The notes under the pieces were generated by a model, which made no database searches, was not told the origin of the DNA, and worked only from the letters and a program-made list of their open reading frames with translations. 38,437 nt of DNA, from contig JABABI010000067.1 of NCBI GenBank assembly GCA_014238335.1, positions 1 to 38,437 on the forward strand, given 5' to 3'. The translations under genes were made by a program, and so were the position numbers. Origin of the DNA: Fuerstiella sp. GTDB lineage: Bacteria > Planctomycetota > Planctomycetia > Planctomycetales > Planctomycetaceae. Of the stretch, positions 25,017 to 34,567 are shown one piece after another (the first letter of the stretch is position 1; each line of letters opens with the position of its first letter).

Positions 25017-28000
25017 ATGCGACTTCTCGTTTTCATTGCGGCCGTGACCGTGGCAAATGTCGCAACTCCTGCTGACGTTAAGTTGAATGGACACAAGTTC
25101 ACAATCCCCACGGGATTTCAAATCGAGCACGTCGCCGGACAGCCTCTGGTTGATCGGCCGGTCAGTGCTGACTTTGACGAACAGGGTCGACTGTATGTCA
25201 CGGACTCCAGCGGTTCCAACGAACCGGTCGCTGTGCAGCAGGAAAAACGTCCACATCGCATTATGCGTCTGGAGGACGTCGACGGGGATGGTACATTCGA
25301 CAACAGCACGGTGTATGCGGACAAGCTGATGTTTCCAGAAGGATCTCTGTGGTTTGACGGTTCGCTGTACGTGGCAGCGCCGCCGGAAATCTGGAAGTTC
25401 ACAGATGCCGATGACGACGGTGTTGCGGAGAAACGCGAAGTCTGGTTTGACGGAAAAACGGTGACCCATTGTGCGAACGATCTACACGGTCCCTACCTTG
25501 GTCCGGACGGCTGGATGTACTGGTGCAAAGGCGCCTTTGCAGAGCAGACCTACAATCGGCCTGGCAAATCACAGCTGGAAACAAAAGCGGCTCACATCTT
25601 TCGCCGGCGGCCTGAAGGCGGTCCGATCGAGGCGGTGATGACCGGCGGCATGGACAATCCTGTCGAAGTCGTCTTCACGCCCGGCGGTGAGCGAATTTTC
25701 ACGACCACCTTTTTGGTGCACCCCAACCAGGGGCTCCGCGATGGTCTGATCCATGCCGTCTACGGTGGCGTCTATGGCAAAGATCATGCGGCACTGGGCA
25801 CTCATCCGCGAACTGGTGAGCTAATGCCCGTGCTGTCCCACCTTGGTGCGGCAGCTCCCTGCGGTCTTGCAAGACTGCAATCGGACGGTCTGGGCACCGA
25901 CTTTCAAAACAACCTGCTGGCCTGTTCGTTCAACATGCGCAGGATTACGCGACATGTACTGACAAAGCAGGGCGCCACGTTTTCCTCATTAACGAGCAAC
26001 CTGCTGGTCAGCGACAACCTGGACTTTCATCCGACGGATGTACTGGAGGACGCAGACGGCAGTATCATCGTTGTGGATACGGGCGGCTGGTTTCGACTGT
26101 GCTGCCCGACGTCGCAACTGGAAAAGCCCGACGTGCTGGGCGGAATCTACCGCATTCGTCGATCCGACAAAAAAAACGCTGCGGACGCGCGAGGACGCCA
26201 AATCAACTGGCAGAGTCTCGGCGATGCGGAATTATCAAAACTGCTCAGCGACTCCCGATTTGCAGTTCGAAACCAGGCGCGACAGAAAATCGGCAAACGC
26301 GGCTCAAACGCTGTCAGCTCACTGAAAAAGATTCTGGCCAGTTCACAGAGCGCAGACCATCGCCTGCAGGCTGTGTGGGCACTGACCTGGATCGATGGCG
26401 CTGAGCCCCGTGCGGCCATTCGGTCTGCGCTGGTGGATGACGATGATACCGTGCGGCAGGCGGCGCTGCATTCGATCAGCGTTCACCACGATAATCGAGC
26501 GACTGACGCCCTGCTGGCAATCATCAAACGCGGCTCACCGCACAATCGTCGAGCGGCGGCCGAGGCCCTTGGAAAAGTTGGCGTGTCTCAGGACATTCCC
26601 ACTCTGCTTTCCGCCGTATCCACCGCACTGTTATCTGACGATGATGGCGCCGTAAAGACGGATCGGTTTCTGGAACATTCCCTGATTTTCGCCACGATGG
26701 AAATCGATTCTCCTGAGGAAATTCGGAACTTGATTGCATCTGAACAGCCTCGAGTGCAGCGAGCCGCATTGATTGCTCTGGACCAGCTGGAAGGTGGCGA
26801 CCACCTCGTTGCTGCAGACGTTCAATCGTTGCTTGTTTCGGAAGACCCACTTCTGAACGAAACCGCGTGGTGGATTGCCGAGCAGCACCCGGATTGGGGC
26901 GACTCCGTCGTCGCCGCATTCCGCCAAGAGCTGCTCCAACCGCCGTCGGACAAAGAACTGCTGCAGCGTCTTACAGATCGGCTGGCGCGTTTCTCTGCAT
27001 CAGAGGCCGTGCAGCAGGTGATGGCGGAGCTTCTGCAGCGTGACGATGCCGATGAGTCCGTGCGACTGGCCGTCCTGCGTGCCATGGCAGACAGCCGACA
27101 AAAACCGTTTCCAGTTGTGTGGACCGGGCCCTTGCGCGACCACCTGTCGCGTTCCAGTGTGCTCGTCAACGCAGCACTGGCGGCCCTGAGTCAGCTGAAG
27201 AACGGACAGATGGATGATGTCCGGACCATCCAGCGCCTCAGCGGTATTGCCAATGACCCGGGGCAGAACTCCGAATGTCGTTTGCGGTCACTGAACCTCG
27301 TGCCTTTGGGCTCCAGAGACTTGTCCGAGACCGCACTTTCTTTTGTGTGCTCGCAGTTGGCCGTCGAATCGGCCATTGCAAATCGCGCGCTGGCTGTTGA
27401 TGTGCTGACGTCATCACCCCTCAATGCACAACAACTTCAGCAGGTGGCACGTCAACTACCTCGAGCTGGATCGATGGAACTGCAGCCACTGATGACGGTT
27501 TTCGCCAAATCAACCGACGAACAGGTTGGAACAGCTTTGGTGTCAGCGCTGCTGCAGTCTCCGGCCGCTACGTCGCTGTTTCCTGACCGCCTGAAAAAAG
27601 TCGTATCCGGTTTCGGAGCGTCGGTCGCAGCCAGTGCTGGTCCTCTGCTGGCAAGGATTGAAGCAGAGAACCAAAGCAAGGTGGAACGCGTGGAACAGAT
27701 TCTGGCATTGTTGCCACAAGCGGATATCCGCCGCGGACTGCGGGTTTTTCAGGGTACCAGAGCATCGTGCATCGCCTGTCACCGACGTGGCTATCTGGGT
27801 GGAGCCATCGGTCCCGACCTGAATCGTATTGGCAGCGTGCGTTCCGAGCGAGACTTGCTGGAATCGATTCTGTTTCCCAGTCTGAGTTTCGTGCGCAGCT
27901 ACGAACCGATCTCGATCGTCACAGATGACGGGCTGGTCTTCAACGGATTGCTGCGAGGCGAATCGGATACCGAAATGACGCTTCAACTGGACGCGCAGAA

Positions 28001-28133
28001 GTCCGTACTGATTCTGAAGTCGAGCATTGAAGAAAGTCACATGGGTAAGGTTTCCATCATGCCGGCAGGCCTGGAAAAACAGCTTACGCCTCAGGATCTG
28101 GCAGATTTGGTGAAGTATCTGAAGGAAGGCTGA
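25017..28133 (+). CDS. PVC-type beta-propeller/HEAT/heme protein (copy 1)
   Basis: A 1038-residue exported protein of the planctomycete membrane-bound dehydrogenase type. A signal peptide (MRLLVFIAAVTVANVATPAD) is followed by an N-terminal propeller at about 20-380 (VDRPVSADFDEQGRLYVTDS, MRLEDVDGDGTFDNSTVYAD, GPYLGPDGWMYWCKGAFAEQ, DNLDFHPTDVLEDADGS). Many HEAT-like repeats come next at about 400-890 (AVWALTWIDGAEPRAAIRSA). The C-terminal cytochrome module has the motif C918-I-A-C921-H922 and GGAIGPDLNRIG, ending with MPAGLEKQLTPQDLADLVKY. Start: ATG 25017 sits 10 bases after GGAG; ATG 25008 is too close to it. The domain layout suggests oxidation of a sugar-like substrate with electrons passed to the heme (inference); substrate unknown. 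Confidence 0.94.
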   Translation: MRLLVFIAAVTVANVATPADVKLNGHKFTIPTGFQIEHVAGQPLVDRPVSADFDEQGRLYVTDSSGSNEPVAVQQEKRPHRIMRLEDVDGDGTFDNSTVYADKLMFPEGSLWFDGSLYVAAPPEIWKFTDADDDGVAEKREVWFDGKTVTHCANDLHGPYLGPDGWMYWCKGAFAEQTYNRPGKSQLETKAAHIFRRRPEGGPIEAVMTGGMDNPVEVVFTPGGERIFTTTFLVHPNQGLRDGLIHAVYGGVYGKDHAALGTHPRTGELMPVLSHLGAAAPCGLARLQSDGLGTDFQNNLLACSFNMRRITRHVLTKQGATFSSLTSNLLVSDNLDFHPTDVLEDADGSIIVVDTGGWFRLCCPTSQLEKPDVLGGIYRIRRSDKKNAADARGRQINWQSLGDAELSKLLSDSRFAVRNQARQKIGKRGSNAVSSLKKILASSQSADHRLQAVWALTWIDGAEPRAAIRSALVDDDDTVRQAALHSISVHHDNRATDALLAIIKRGSPHNRRAAAEALGKVGVSQDIPTLLSAVSTALLSDDDGAVKTDRFLEHSLIFATMEIDSPEEIRNLIASEQPRVQRAALIALDQLEGGDHLVAADVQSLLVSEDPLLNETAWWIAEQHPDWGDSVVAAFRQELLQPPSDKELLQRLTDRLARFSASEAVQQVMAELLQRDDADESVRLAVLRAMADSRQKPFPVVWTGPLRDHLSRSSVLVNAALAALSQLKNGQMDDVRTIQRLSGIANDPGQNSECRLRSLNLVPLGSRDLSETALSFVCSQLAVESAIANRALAVDVLTSSPLNAQQLQQVARQLPRAGSMELQPLMTVFAKSTDEQVGTALVSALLQSPAATSLFPDRLKKVVSGFGASVAASAGPLLARIEAENQSKVERVEQILALLPQADIRRGLRVFQGTRASCIACHRRGYLGGAIGPDLNRIGSVRSERDLLESILFPSLSFVRSYEPISIVTDDGLVFNGLLRGESDTEMTLQLDAQKSVLILKSSIEESHMGKVSIMPAGLEKQLTPQDLADLVKYLKEG

Positions 28134-28324
28134 CGGCTGCTGTGTTGCTGCTCGCGGTCAGAGTAAACTGTTACAAGTGGTTTCAATACCAGTACGCTGC
28201 GCCACTGAGTGAATGTTTTGCTACTCTGGTTTTCTCGCGAGTTGAATTCTTTCGGTCGCACTTCGTTCTTGTATTCTGTGGTTTTGAAATCGCTTCCGGA
28301 CCCGAAACATTTGCAGGGCTGGCT

Positions 28325-29704
28325 ATGAAAATCAAACTTCTCATTACGCTTGTTGCCGTCTGTGTCTCTGCCGGCCACTCCTTTGCAGCGGACGACACGT
28401 CGTTACGCGTCTCTACATTTCAGGCAGATGTTACGCCACCACTGGGATCGCCACTGTGTAACGGAAACGTCAAACCTGTGATGGAAATTGTGACGCCGCT
28501 GACGGCACGCGGGATCGTCCTGCTGGGCGCCGATGATCCAATTGTGCTGTGTGCCTTTGACTGGGTCGGTATCGGAAACGAGAGCTACGACGGGTTCCGC
28601 GCGGCACTTGCCAAAGCCGTCGGGACCACTGCGGATCGCGTGGCCCTGCAGACACTGCATCAGCACGACGCTCCGGGCAGCGACTTCGCGACCGAACGAC
28701 TGCTGGCCGAACACGGCTTGGCGCGCCAATATTCGAACCCCGATTTTGACGTGGAAGTGATGGAACGGGTTGCCGCCTCTGCGCATCAATCCCTCACGAA
28801 GGTACACCGAGTGACGCACATCGGACTCGGCGCGGGCACCGTCGACAAGGTCGCGTCAAATCGAAGAATTCTGGGGCCCGATGGACGGGTTGTTCTTCAA
28901 CGCCAAAGTTCCGGCGGAAGAAAATTGGCCGCCCGCGAGGCACCCGAAGGCACGATCGATCCGCTCGTAAGAACGGTCGCGTTCTGGAACAACGACAGTC
29001 CGGTTGCCGTGCTGAGCTACTATGCGACACATCCGCAGAGCTACTATGGCCAGGGTTCAGTGAACTGGGATTTCGTCGGGATCGCTCGCGATATACGTGA
29101 GACAGCATTACCCGGCGTACCACACATTCATTTTGATGGAGCAGGCGGCAACGTTGCGGCCGGGAAATATAACGACGGCACAATAGACAAACGGCCGCTA
29201 CTTGCTCAGCGACTTGCGGCCGGCATGAAGCTGGCGTGGGATTCTCAGCAGAAGACGTCGGTGACGGCCGGCGATATAGACTGGACGGTTATGTCGGTGT
29301 CGCTGCCAGTGCGTGATTCACTGGTCGATTCCCAACTGCTTGGAAAGCTGAAAGACGAATCGGAAACCGTGAAGACGCGGCTCCGGGCGGCTCGAGACCT
29401 GACGTTCGTCCGCCGTATGAACCGTGGACATAAAATACCCATCTCCTGTCTGAAACTGGGCTCCGCCCGCGTGCTGCACATGCCGGGCGAATTGTTCGTC
29501 GAATATCAACTTGCGGCTCAGCAGATGCGGCCGAACAACTTCGTTGCCATGGCAGCGTACGGTGATTACGGGCCAGGCTACGTCGGCACAAAGATCGCCT
29601 ATGGTCAGGGCGGCTACGAAACGGGCCCGGTTTCGCGGGTCGCTCCGGACGTGGAGACGGTACTGATGGGTGCAATGAAGGAACTGCTGAGCGGGCGTGA
29701 GTAG
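28325..29704 (+). CDS. Neutral/alkaline ceramidase N-terminal-like exported hydrolase
   Basis: A 459-residue protein with a signal peptide (MKIKLLITLVAVCVSAGHSF). The ceramidase-like fold is indicated by VSTFQADVTPPLGSPLCNGN, the metal-binding ALQTLHQHDAPGSDF, VAVLSYYATHPQSYYG and a C-terminal MPGELFVEYQLAAQQMRPN with AYGDYGPGYVGT. The segment where true neutral ceramidases carry their nucleophilic Ser reads FDGAGGNVAAGKYND and lacks it, as in many planctomycete relatives, so ceramide cleavage is doubtful and another amide or ester bond is possible. ATG 28325 is chosen because it gives a clean signal peptide; the frame extends upstream to 28142 without support. It lies between two PVC-type genes, and its stop is 73 bases before the ATG of the next one. 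Confidence 0.88.
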   Translation: MKIKLLITLVAVCVSAGHSFAADDTSLRVSTFQADVTPPLGSPLCNGNVKPVMEIVTPLTARGIVLLGADDPIVLCAFDWVGIGNESYDGFRAALAKAVGTTADRVALQTLHQHDAPGSDFATERLLAEHGLARQYSNPDFDVEVMERVAASAHQSLTKVHRVTHIGLGAGTVDKVASNRRILGPDGRVVLQRQSSGGRKLAAREAPEGTIDPLVRTVAFWNNDSPVAVLSYYATHPQSYYGQGSVNWDFVGIARDIRETALPGVPHIHFDGAGGNVAAGKYNDGTIDKRPLLAQRLAAGMKLAWDSQQKTSVTAGDIDWTVMSVSLPVRDSLVDSQLLGKLKDESETVKTRLRAARDLTFVRRMNRGHKIPISCLKLGSARVLHMPGELFVEYQLAAQQMRPNNFVAMAAYGDYGPGYVGTKIAYGQGGYETGPVSRVAPDVETVLMGAMKELLSGRE

Positions 29705-29777
29705 CGGCGGGCTGAAATCACCATTCGGTCGCCCCCCCCGCGCGAACTCTCGCTATCGATCCGGTGAAAAACCTGAC

Positions 29778-32700
29778 ATGAATGAATCAACCAGAAACGT
29801 CTTTCTCACGTTCTTATTCTTCGTGGCTGTGGTGACTTGCTGCAGCCCGTGCTTCGCGCAGGGATTATCACCGGAAGAGTCTGTTGGAAAAATGAACGTG
29901 CCCGATGGCTTTGAGGCGAAACTCATAGCCGCCGAACCGCTGGTCAGGCAGCCTGTGGCGATCGAGTTTGACGATCGCGGTCGGCTGTGGGTGATTCAGT
30001 ACCTACAGTACCCAAATCCGGCCGGCCTGAAACGCGTGCAGGTCGATCGCTATTCGCGCACGAGATACGATCGCGTTCCCAAACCTCCACCGCACGGACC
30101 TCGAGGGGACGACCGAATTACGATTCTGGAGGATGCCGACGGCGATGGCCGGATGGACCGCGGCAAGGATTTCGTTTCAGGACTGAATTTGACCACGGGG
30201 ATCGCCTTCGGGCATGGCGGCGTTTTTGTGCTGAACGTACCCTATCTTCTGTTCTACCCGGATAAGAATCGTGACGACGTTCCCGATAGTAACCCTGACG
30301 TTCTGCTGACCGGATTTGGAATGGAAGATGCCCACAGCGTTGCCAATTCGCTGACGTGGGGACCGGACGGTTGGCTGTACGGCTGTCAGGGAAGTACTGT
30401 GACGGCAAACATCCGGGGACATGAGTTTCAACAGGGCGTGTGGCGCTATCACCCGGTAACTGATCTGTTCGAACTGTTCTGCGAAGGAGGCGGCAATTCG
30501 TGGGGACTGGACTTCAATCGTACCGGTAATCTGTTGTACAGCACCAACTACGGAAACTACGTGCTGCTGCACGGCGTGCAGGGCGGTTACTACGTAAAGT
30601 CTTTCGCCAAACATGGAGAACTTCACAACCCGCATGCTTACGGCTATTTCAATCACGCACGGCACCAGAACTTCCGCGGTGGCCACGTCACCGTGGGAGG
30701 CATCATCTACCAGGGCGATTCGTTCCCGGAGACGTTTCGAGGAAAATACATCGCCGGCGATCTGCTGGGCCACGGTGTCTACTGGCATGATTTGAAACCG
30801 CATGGTTCGACCATTGACACCGTACACGGAGGAGAACTGGTGCAGTCCGACGATCCGTGGTTCGCTCCCACCGATGTAACAATGGGCCCCGACGGTGCCG
30901 TCTATGTCACAGACTGGCACGACCCGCGTACGGCACATCCCGATCCCGATGCGGACTGGGACCGCTCAAACGGGCGCATCGTGCGCATCGCGGCGAAGGG
31001 AACTCGACGGCCCGACCCTGTCGATTTCGCGACCCTGAGCACAGAAGACTTAATCAAACTACATCGTCATTCAAGTCAGTGGTTTGTGCGCAGGGCGCGG
31101 ATGGAACTGGCGTATCGCAGCCAAAACACGACGGACTCTCAAATCATCGTCTCAGCCCTGCGTCAACAACTGCGTCAACAAAGCGTCGCTTCTGAGGACG
31201 AAGTCACTGCACTCGAAGCTTTGTGGTCTCTTGCCGCAGTCGCCGGCTTCAACGAGTCCATTGCGGAACAGTTGTTAACGAGTCCCCATTCGGCCGTGCG
31301 TGCCTGGACGATACGACTGCTGGGTGACGCCGGAGCCGTTTCTGAAACGATGGCTCATCGACTGCATGACTTTGCGGAACAGGAACCGGACGTGCATGTA
31401 CGTCAGCAATTGGCGTGTACGGCCAGGCGACTGCCAGCGCATCAGGCCGTTCCGATCATTAACGCGAATATCAACCGCGACATCGACAACGATGATCCGT
31501 ACCTGCCTCTGTTGTGGTGGTGGGCCGTTGAACAGCACAGTATCGACGGACGTGATGAAGTGCTGCATGGCTTTGTTCGGCCCACATTGTGGAAGTCACA
31601 ACTGGGACGTGACTTTCTCCTGCCCCGATTGACTCGGCGGTATGCGGCGGACACCACGTCCGCAAGCCTGAATTCCGTGGCAAGGCTGCTGCAGGCGGCT
31701 CCGGATGATGCCGCTCGTCGCCCTTTATGGTCAGCCGTTCTTCAGGGTTGGAAAGAACAACCGGCGGCCACAGCAGCAAACTTCACATCAACGGCTCAAA
31801 CGCATGAGTTTTGCCAGATGGTATCGGACGCATGGAGTGCCGCTCCCGGTGATCTCGTGCTGACGGCGCTTGCTGTCAGCCTGCGGCATCGACCAGCACT
31901 CGAAGCGGCGACCAGCGACGCGTTTCGTACTTCAACAGACGCAAATCGGCGAGTCGCACTGCTGGAACTGCTGGCACAGACGAACGATCGAGCGCTGGTG
32001 CGGCCCGCTCAGCGGCTCGTGCAGTCGCAGCAGGCCGTAGCAGTGCGCCAGGCCGCGTTAAGGATTCTGGCCCGTTTTGAAGAACCACACGTCACGAAAA
32101 GCCTGATCAACCTGCTGGCATCGACTTCAGGTACAGCGTCCACACTCCATTCCCAGGTCCGCAGCATTCTGCTTTCTCGTCCGTCTTCGGCACACGATTT
32201 CGTGGCCGCTGTCGATCGCGGTCACGTCAAAGCCGAATCGGTACCGCTGGAACAAATTCGCCAGGTGGCTTTATTGAACGACACCGAATTGAATGCGACC
32301 GTCGCGAAACACTGGGGACGCCTGACTTCGGCCACTCCGGGTGAAAAGCTGGCTGAGGTCCGTCGACTGAACAATGATCTGAATGCACGAGCCGGCGACC
32401 TTAATGCGGGAAAGTTGCTGTTCAGCAAGCACTGCGCCGCCTGTCACACTTTGTTTGGAGAAGGCACAAAACTGGGCCCTGATTTAACAACGGCCAATCG
32501 GAATGACAGAAACTATCTCCTCGTCAGCCTCGTTGACCCGGACAGCGTCATTCGAAAGGAATATGTCAGCGTGATCGTGCAAACAACCGACGGACGTGTG
32601 CTGACAGGCCTGCCAGTCGGTCGCGATGATTCGGCCGTAACTCTATCGGATGGAAAGAACAAGCAGCACATCACCATCTCCACGTCCGACATCGAACAAA

Positions 32701-32807
32701 TCCACGAGTCTCCGATTTCACTGATGCCTGGCAACCTCTACCGGCAACTCAATCCGCAGCAACTGCGTGATCTGTTTTGCTATCTTCAATCCAGTGCCGG
32801 AAAGTAA
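29778..32807 (+). CDS. PVC-type beta-propeller/HEAT/heme protein (copy 2)
   Basis: A 1009-residue exported protein with a hydrophobic signal (VFLTFLFFVAVVTCCSPCFA). A propeller follows (MNVPDGFEAKLIAAEPLVRQ, VAIEFDDRGRLWVIQYLQYP, ITILEDADGDGRMDRGKDFV, DVTMGPDGAVYVTDWHDPRT), then HEAT-like repeats at about 430-860. The C-terminal heme module has C886-A-A-C889-H890 (GEGTKLGPDLTTANRNDRNY) and a closing SPISLMPGNLYRQLNPQQLR. It is a different subgroup from copy 1: the LQYPNPAG and HDPRTAHPDPDADWDR blocks are absent there. Start: ATG 29778; a GTG at 29697 overlaps the previous stop but would put a low-complexity stretch (including eight C) before the signal peptide. Likely co-transcribed with the ceramidase-like gene and the sulfatase, 34 bases downstream. 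Confidence 0.93.
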   Translation: MNESTRNVFLTFLFFVAVVTCCSPCFAQGLSPEESVGKMNVPDGFEAKLIAAEPLVRQPVAIEFDDRGRLWVIQYLQYPNPAGLKRVQVDRYSRTRYDRVPKPPPHGPRGDDRITILEDADGDGRMDRGKDFVSGLNLTTGIAFGHGGVFVLNVPYLLFYPDKNRDDVPDSNPDVLLTGFGMEDAHSVANSLTWGPDGWLYGCQGSTVTANIRGHEFQQGVWRYHPVTDLFELFCEGGGNSWGLDFNRTGNLLYSTNYGNYVLLHGVQGGYYVKSFAKHGELHNPHAYGYFNHARHQNFRGGHVTVGGIIYQGDSFPETFRGKYIAGDLLGHGVYWHDLKPHGSTIDTVHGGELVQSDDPWFAPTDVTMGPDGAVYVTDWHDPRTAHPDPDADWDRSNGRIVRIAAKGTRRPDPVDFATLSTEDLIKLHRHSSQWFVRRARMELAYRSQNTTDSQIIVSALRQQLRQQSVASEDEVTALEALWSLAAVAGFNESIAEQLLTSPHSAVRAWTIRLLGDAGAVSETMAHRLHDFAEQEPDVHVRQQLACTARRLPAHQAVPIINANINRDIDNDDPYLPLLWWWAVEQHSIDGRDEVLHGFVRPTLWKSQLGRDFLLPRLTRRYAADTTSASLNSVARLLQAAPDDAARRPLWSAVLQGWKEQPAATAANFTSTAQTHEFCQMVSDAWSAAPGDLVLTALAVSLRHRPALEAATSDAFRTSTDANRRVALLELLAQTNDRALVRPAQRLVQSQQAVAVRQAALRILARFEEPHVTKSLINLLASTSGTASTLHSQVRSILLSRPSSAHDFVAAVDRGHVKAESVPLEQIRQVALLNDTELNATVAKHWGRLTSATPGEKLAEVRRLNNDLNARAGDLNAGKLLFSKHCAACHTLFGEGTKLGPDLTTANRNDRNYLLVSLVDPDSVIRKEYVSVIVQTTDGRVLTGLPVGRDDSAVTLSDGKNKQHITISTSDIEQIHESPISLMPGNLYRQLNPQQLRDLFCYLQSSAGK

Positions 32808-32841
32808 CTGTTCTGCAATTTGTCGCACAGGATGCCAAGTC

Positions 32842-34410
32842 ATGACACGTCACACCCTGCTTACGTCTGTGTTTCTCTTCTGCTCGGTCGCGTCTGCCGC
32901 CGAACGTCCAAATATCATTCTCGTCATGGTCGATGACATGGGCTGGTCTGACCTCGGCTGTTATGGCGGTGAGATCGAAACACCGCATATTGATTCGCTG
33001 GCGACCGATGGATTGCGGTTCACTCAGTTTTACAACAACTCCGTTTGCGGTGCGACCCGGGCATCGCTGCTGACCGGGCTGTACTCCCAGCAAACAGGAC
33101 ATCGAGGCGATCGCTGGAACGAACCCAAAGATTTTCAAAAGTGCGTGTTGATCCCGGAACTCCTGCAGACGAACGGCTATCACACAGCGATGGTGGGCAA
33201 ATGGCAGGGGCGGGACCTGGCCGTGCAGCGTGGCTTCGATCGCTTCTTCGGGCCAAACTGTCGAGCAAAGATCAGCTATTGGAATGCCGTCCGGGGCAAT
33301 GATTTCTATCTCGACGATCAAACGTGGAATTTTCCGGCCAGCGGCTTCTTCATGACGGATGCCTTCAACGACTACGCAGTCAGTTTTCTTTCGGAAGCCG
33401 TCACCGATGACAACCCGTTTTTTCTGTACGTTGCGTATATTGCACCACACTGGCCCCTGCACGCACGTGAAACAGATATAGCGACTTACAGAGATCGATA
33501 CAGTAAACAGGGCTGGGACGAATGGCGGCAGACTCGATTCAAACGGCAGCAGAAAACGGGACTGCTGCCGACCGGAAGTGAACTCGCCCGCAAAGCCACT
33601 TCCATCCATGAATGGAAAGACGATAAAGATCAGAACTGGCAAGCCGAACGGATGGCAGCCTATGCCGCTCAGATCACAAATGTCGACCGTGGCGTCGGCA
33701 GAATACTGGATGTACTGAGGGCTTCCGGCAAGGAACGCGACACACTGATTCTGTTCCTGTCAGACAACGGCGCGGCGCCCGACGGCGGTGTGCGTCCTTC
33801 GGCAAGCGGTTTTGGTTTCGGTTCAAAGTCCACCGCGGACTGGCGGAAAGACGGTGTGGCGATGAACGGCGGCAGCGGTCCGAATTTGCTGCCGGGACCG
33901 CACAACACGTTTGCCGCGTATGGTCTGGCATGGGCGACCACCAGCAATACACCTCTGCGCGACACCAAACAGTCTGCGTACGAAGGCGGCATCAGAACAC
34001 CTCTGATTGCGCGATGGCCAGCAGTTATCCAAAAAGGTGGTAACCTGACACGTCAACCCGGGCACGTGATCGACATCATGGCGACATGTCTGGATGCAGC
34101 GGGCGCCGAATATCCCGCCGCCTTCAAAGGGCGCCAACCGACACCGATGGAAGGAAAGTCTCTGATACCCATCCTGCACGGTGAACAACGAAAAGGGCAC
34201 GACATTCTGGCATGGAAGTGCAGTCGCGGTCGTGCGATTCGCAGTGAACAATGGAAACTGGTTCGGCCCCGCGACGACAGTGACTGGGAGCTGTACGACA
34301 TGTCCATCGATGCCGGTGAAACAAAGAACCTTGCCCAACAGTTTCCCAATCGGGTGATCAGGATGTCCGAACAATACCGAACATGGCGTGAACGGGTGGG
34401 TGCAAAATGA
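32842..34410 (+). CDS. Formylglycine-type sulfatase with altered active-site motifs
   Basis: A 522-residue exported type I sulfatase. A signal peptide (MTRHTLLTSVFLFCSVASAA) precedes the metal-binding NIILVMVDDMGWSDLGCYGG, the modification motif C69-G-A-T-R73 (RASLLTGLYSQQTG), APHWPLHA, LFLSDNGAAP and AYEGGIRTPLIARWP, and the closing WELYDMSIDAGETKNLA. Cys69 would be converted to formylglycine by a maturase not encoded here. Two deviations stand out: Ala replaces the usual Pro in CxPxR (tolerated), and the normal GKWH reads GKWQ (Lys120, Gln122), losing an active-site His. The protein may therefore be slow, altered in specificity or inactive. The gene follows the PVC-type gene by 34 bases and belongs to the same degradative run. 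Confidence 0.94.
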   Translation: MTRHTLLTSVFLFCSVASAAERPNIILVMVDDMGWSDLGCYGGEIETPHIDSLATDGLRFTQFYNNSVCGATRASLLTGLYSQQTGHRGDRWNEPKDFQKCVLIPELLQTNGYHTAMVGKWQGRDLAVQRGFDRFFGPNCRAKISYWNAVRGNDFYLDDQTWNFPASGFFMTDAFNDYAVSFLSEAVTDDNPFFLYVAYIAPHWPLHARETDIATYRDRYSKQGWDEWRQTRFKRQQKTGLLPTGSELARKATSIHEWKDDKDQNWQAERMAAYAAQITNVDRGVGRILDVLRASGKERDTLILFLSDNGAAPDGGVRPSASGFGFGSKSTADWRKDGVAMNGGSGPNLLPGPHNTFAAYGLAWATTSNTPLRDTKQSAYEGGIRTPLIARWPAVIQKGGNLTRQPGHVIDIMATCLDAAGAEYPAAFKGRQPTPMEGKSLIPILHGEQRKGHDILAWKCSRGRAIRSEQWKLVRPRDDSDWELYDMSIDAGETKNLAQQFPNRVIRMSEQYRTWRERVGAK

Positions 34411-34527
34411 TACATGTCCCGTCGGCGTCAGCCGCAACTGTGCCGGACCGTTGGAATTCTTAGCAAGACTCCTGTACGTTGACACCAAGAGGTCAGCTTT
34501 GACAGCTGGCCAGTGCAATGATTCACC

Positions 34528-34549
34528 AGCCGGTTCACCTGAACCGGCT
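34528..34549. promoter_or_regulatory. Perfect 22-bp palindrome between sulfatase and DUF1080 genes
   Basis: AGCCGGTTCA-CC-TGAACCGGCT has 10-bp perfect arms and a 2-base centre, followed only by a short T stretch. It could be a weak terminator for the sulfatase transcript, an mRNA-stabilising hairpin or an operator. It lies 18 bases before the DUF1080 start, so it could also limit ribosome access. Confidence 0.65.
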
Positions 34550-34567
34550 TTGCTCAGGACCCGCAAC

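Noticed and set aside
24969..25469. A 166-codon minus-strand frame
   Set aside because: Antisense to the start of the PVC-type gene, which has clear motifs.
29697..29777. N-terminal extension of the second PVC-type protein starting at a GTG that overlaps the previous stop
   Set aside because: It would place 27 low-complexity residues, including an eight-C run, before a good signal peptide; ATG 29778 is better.
30177..30938. A 253-codon minus-strand frame
   Set aside because: Antisense shadow of the second PVC-type gene.
32749..33642. A 297-codon minus-strand frame
   Set aside because: Antisense to the sulfatase, whose catalytic motifs are on the plus strand.
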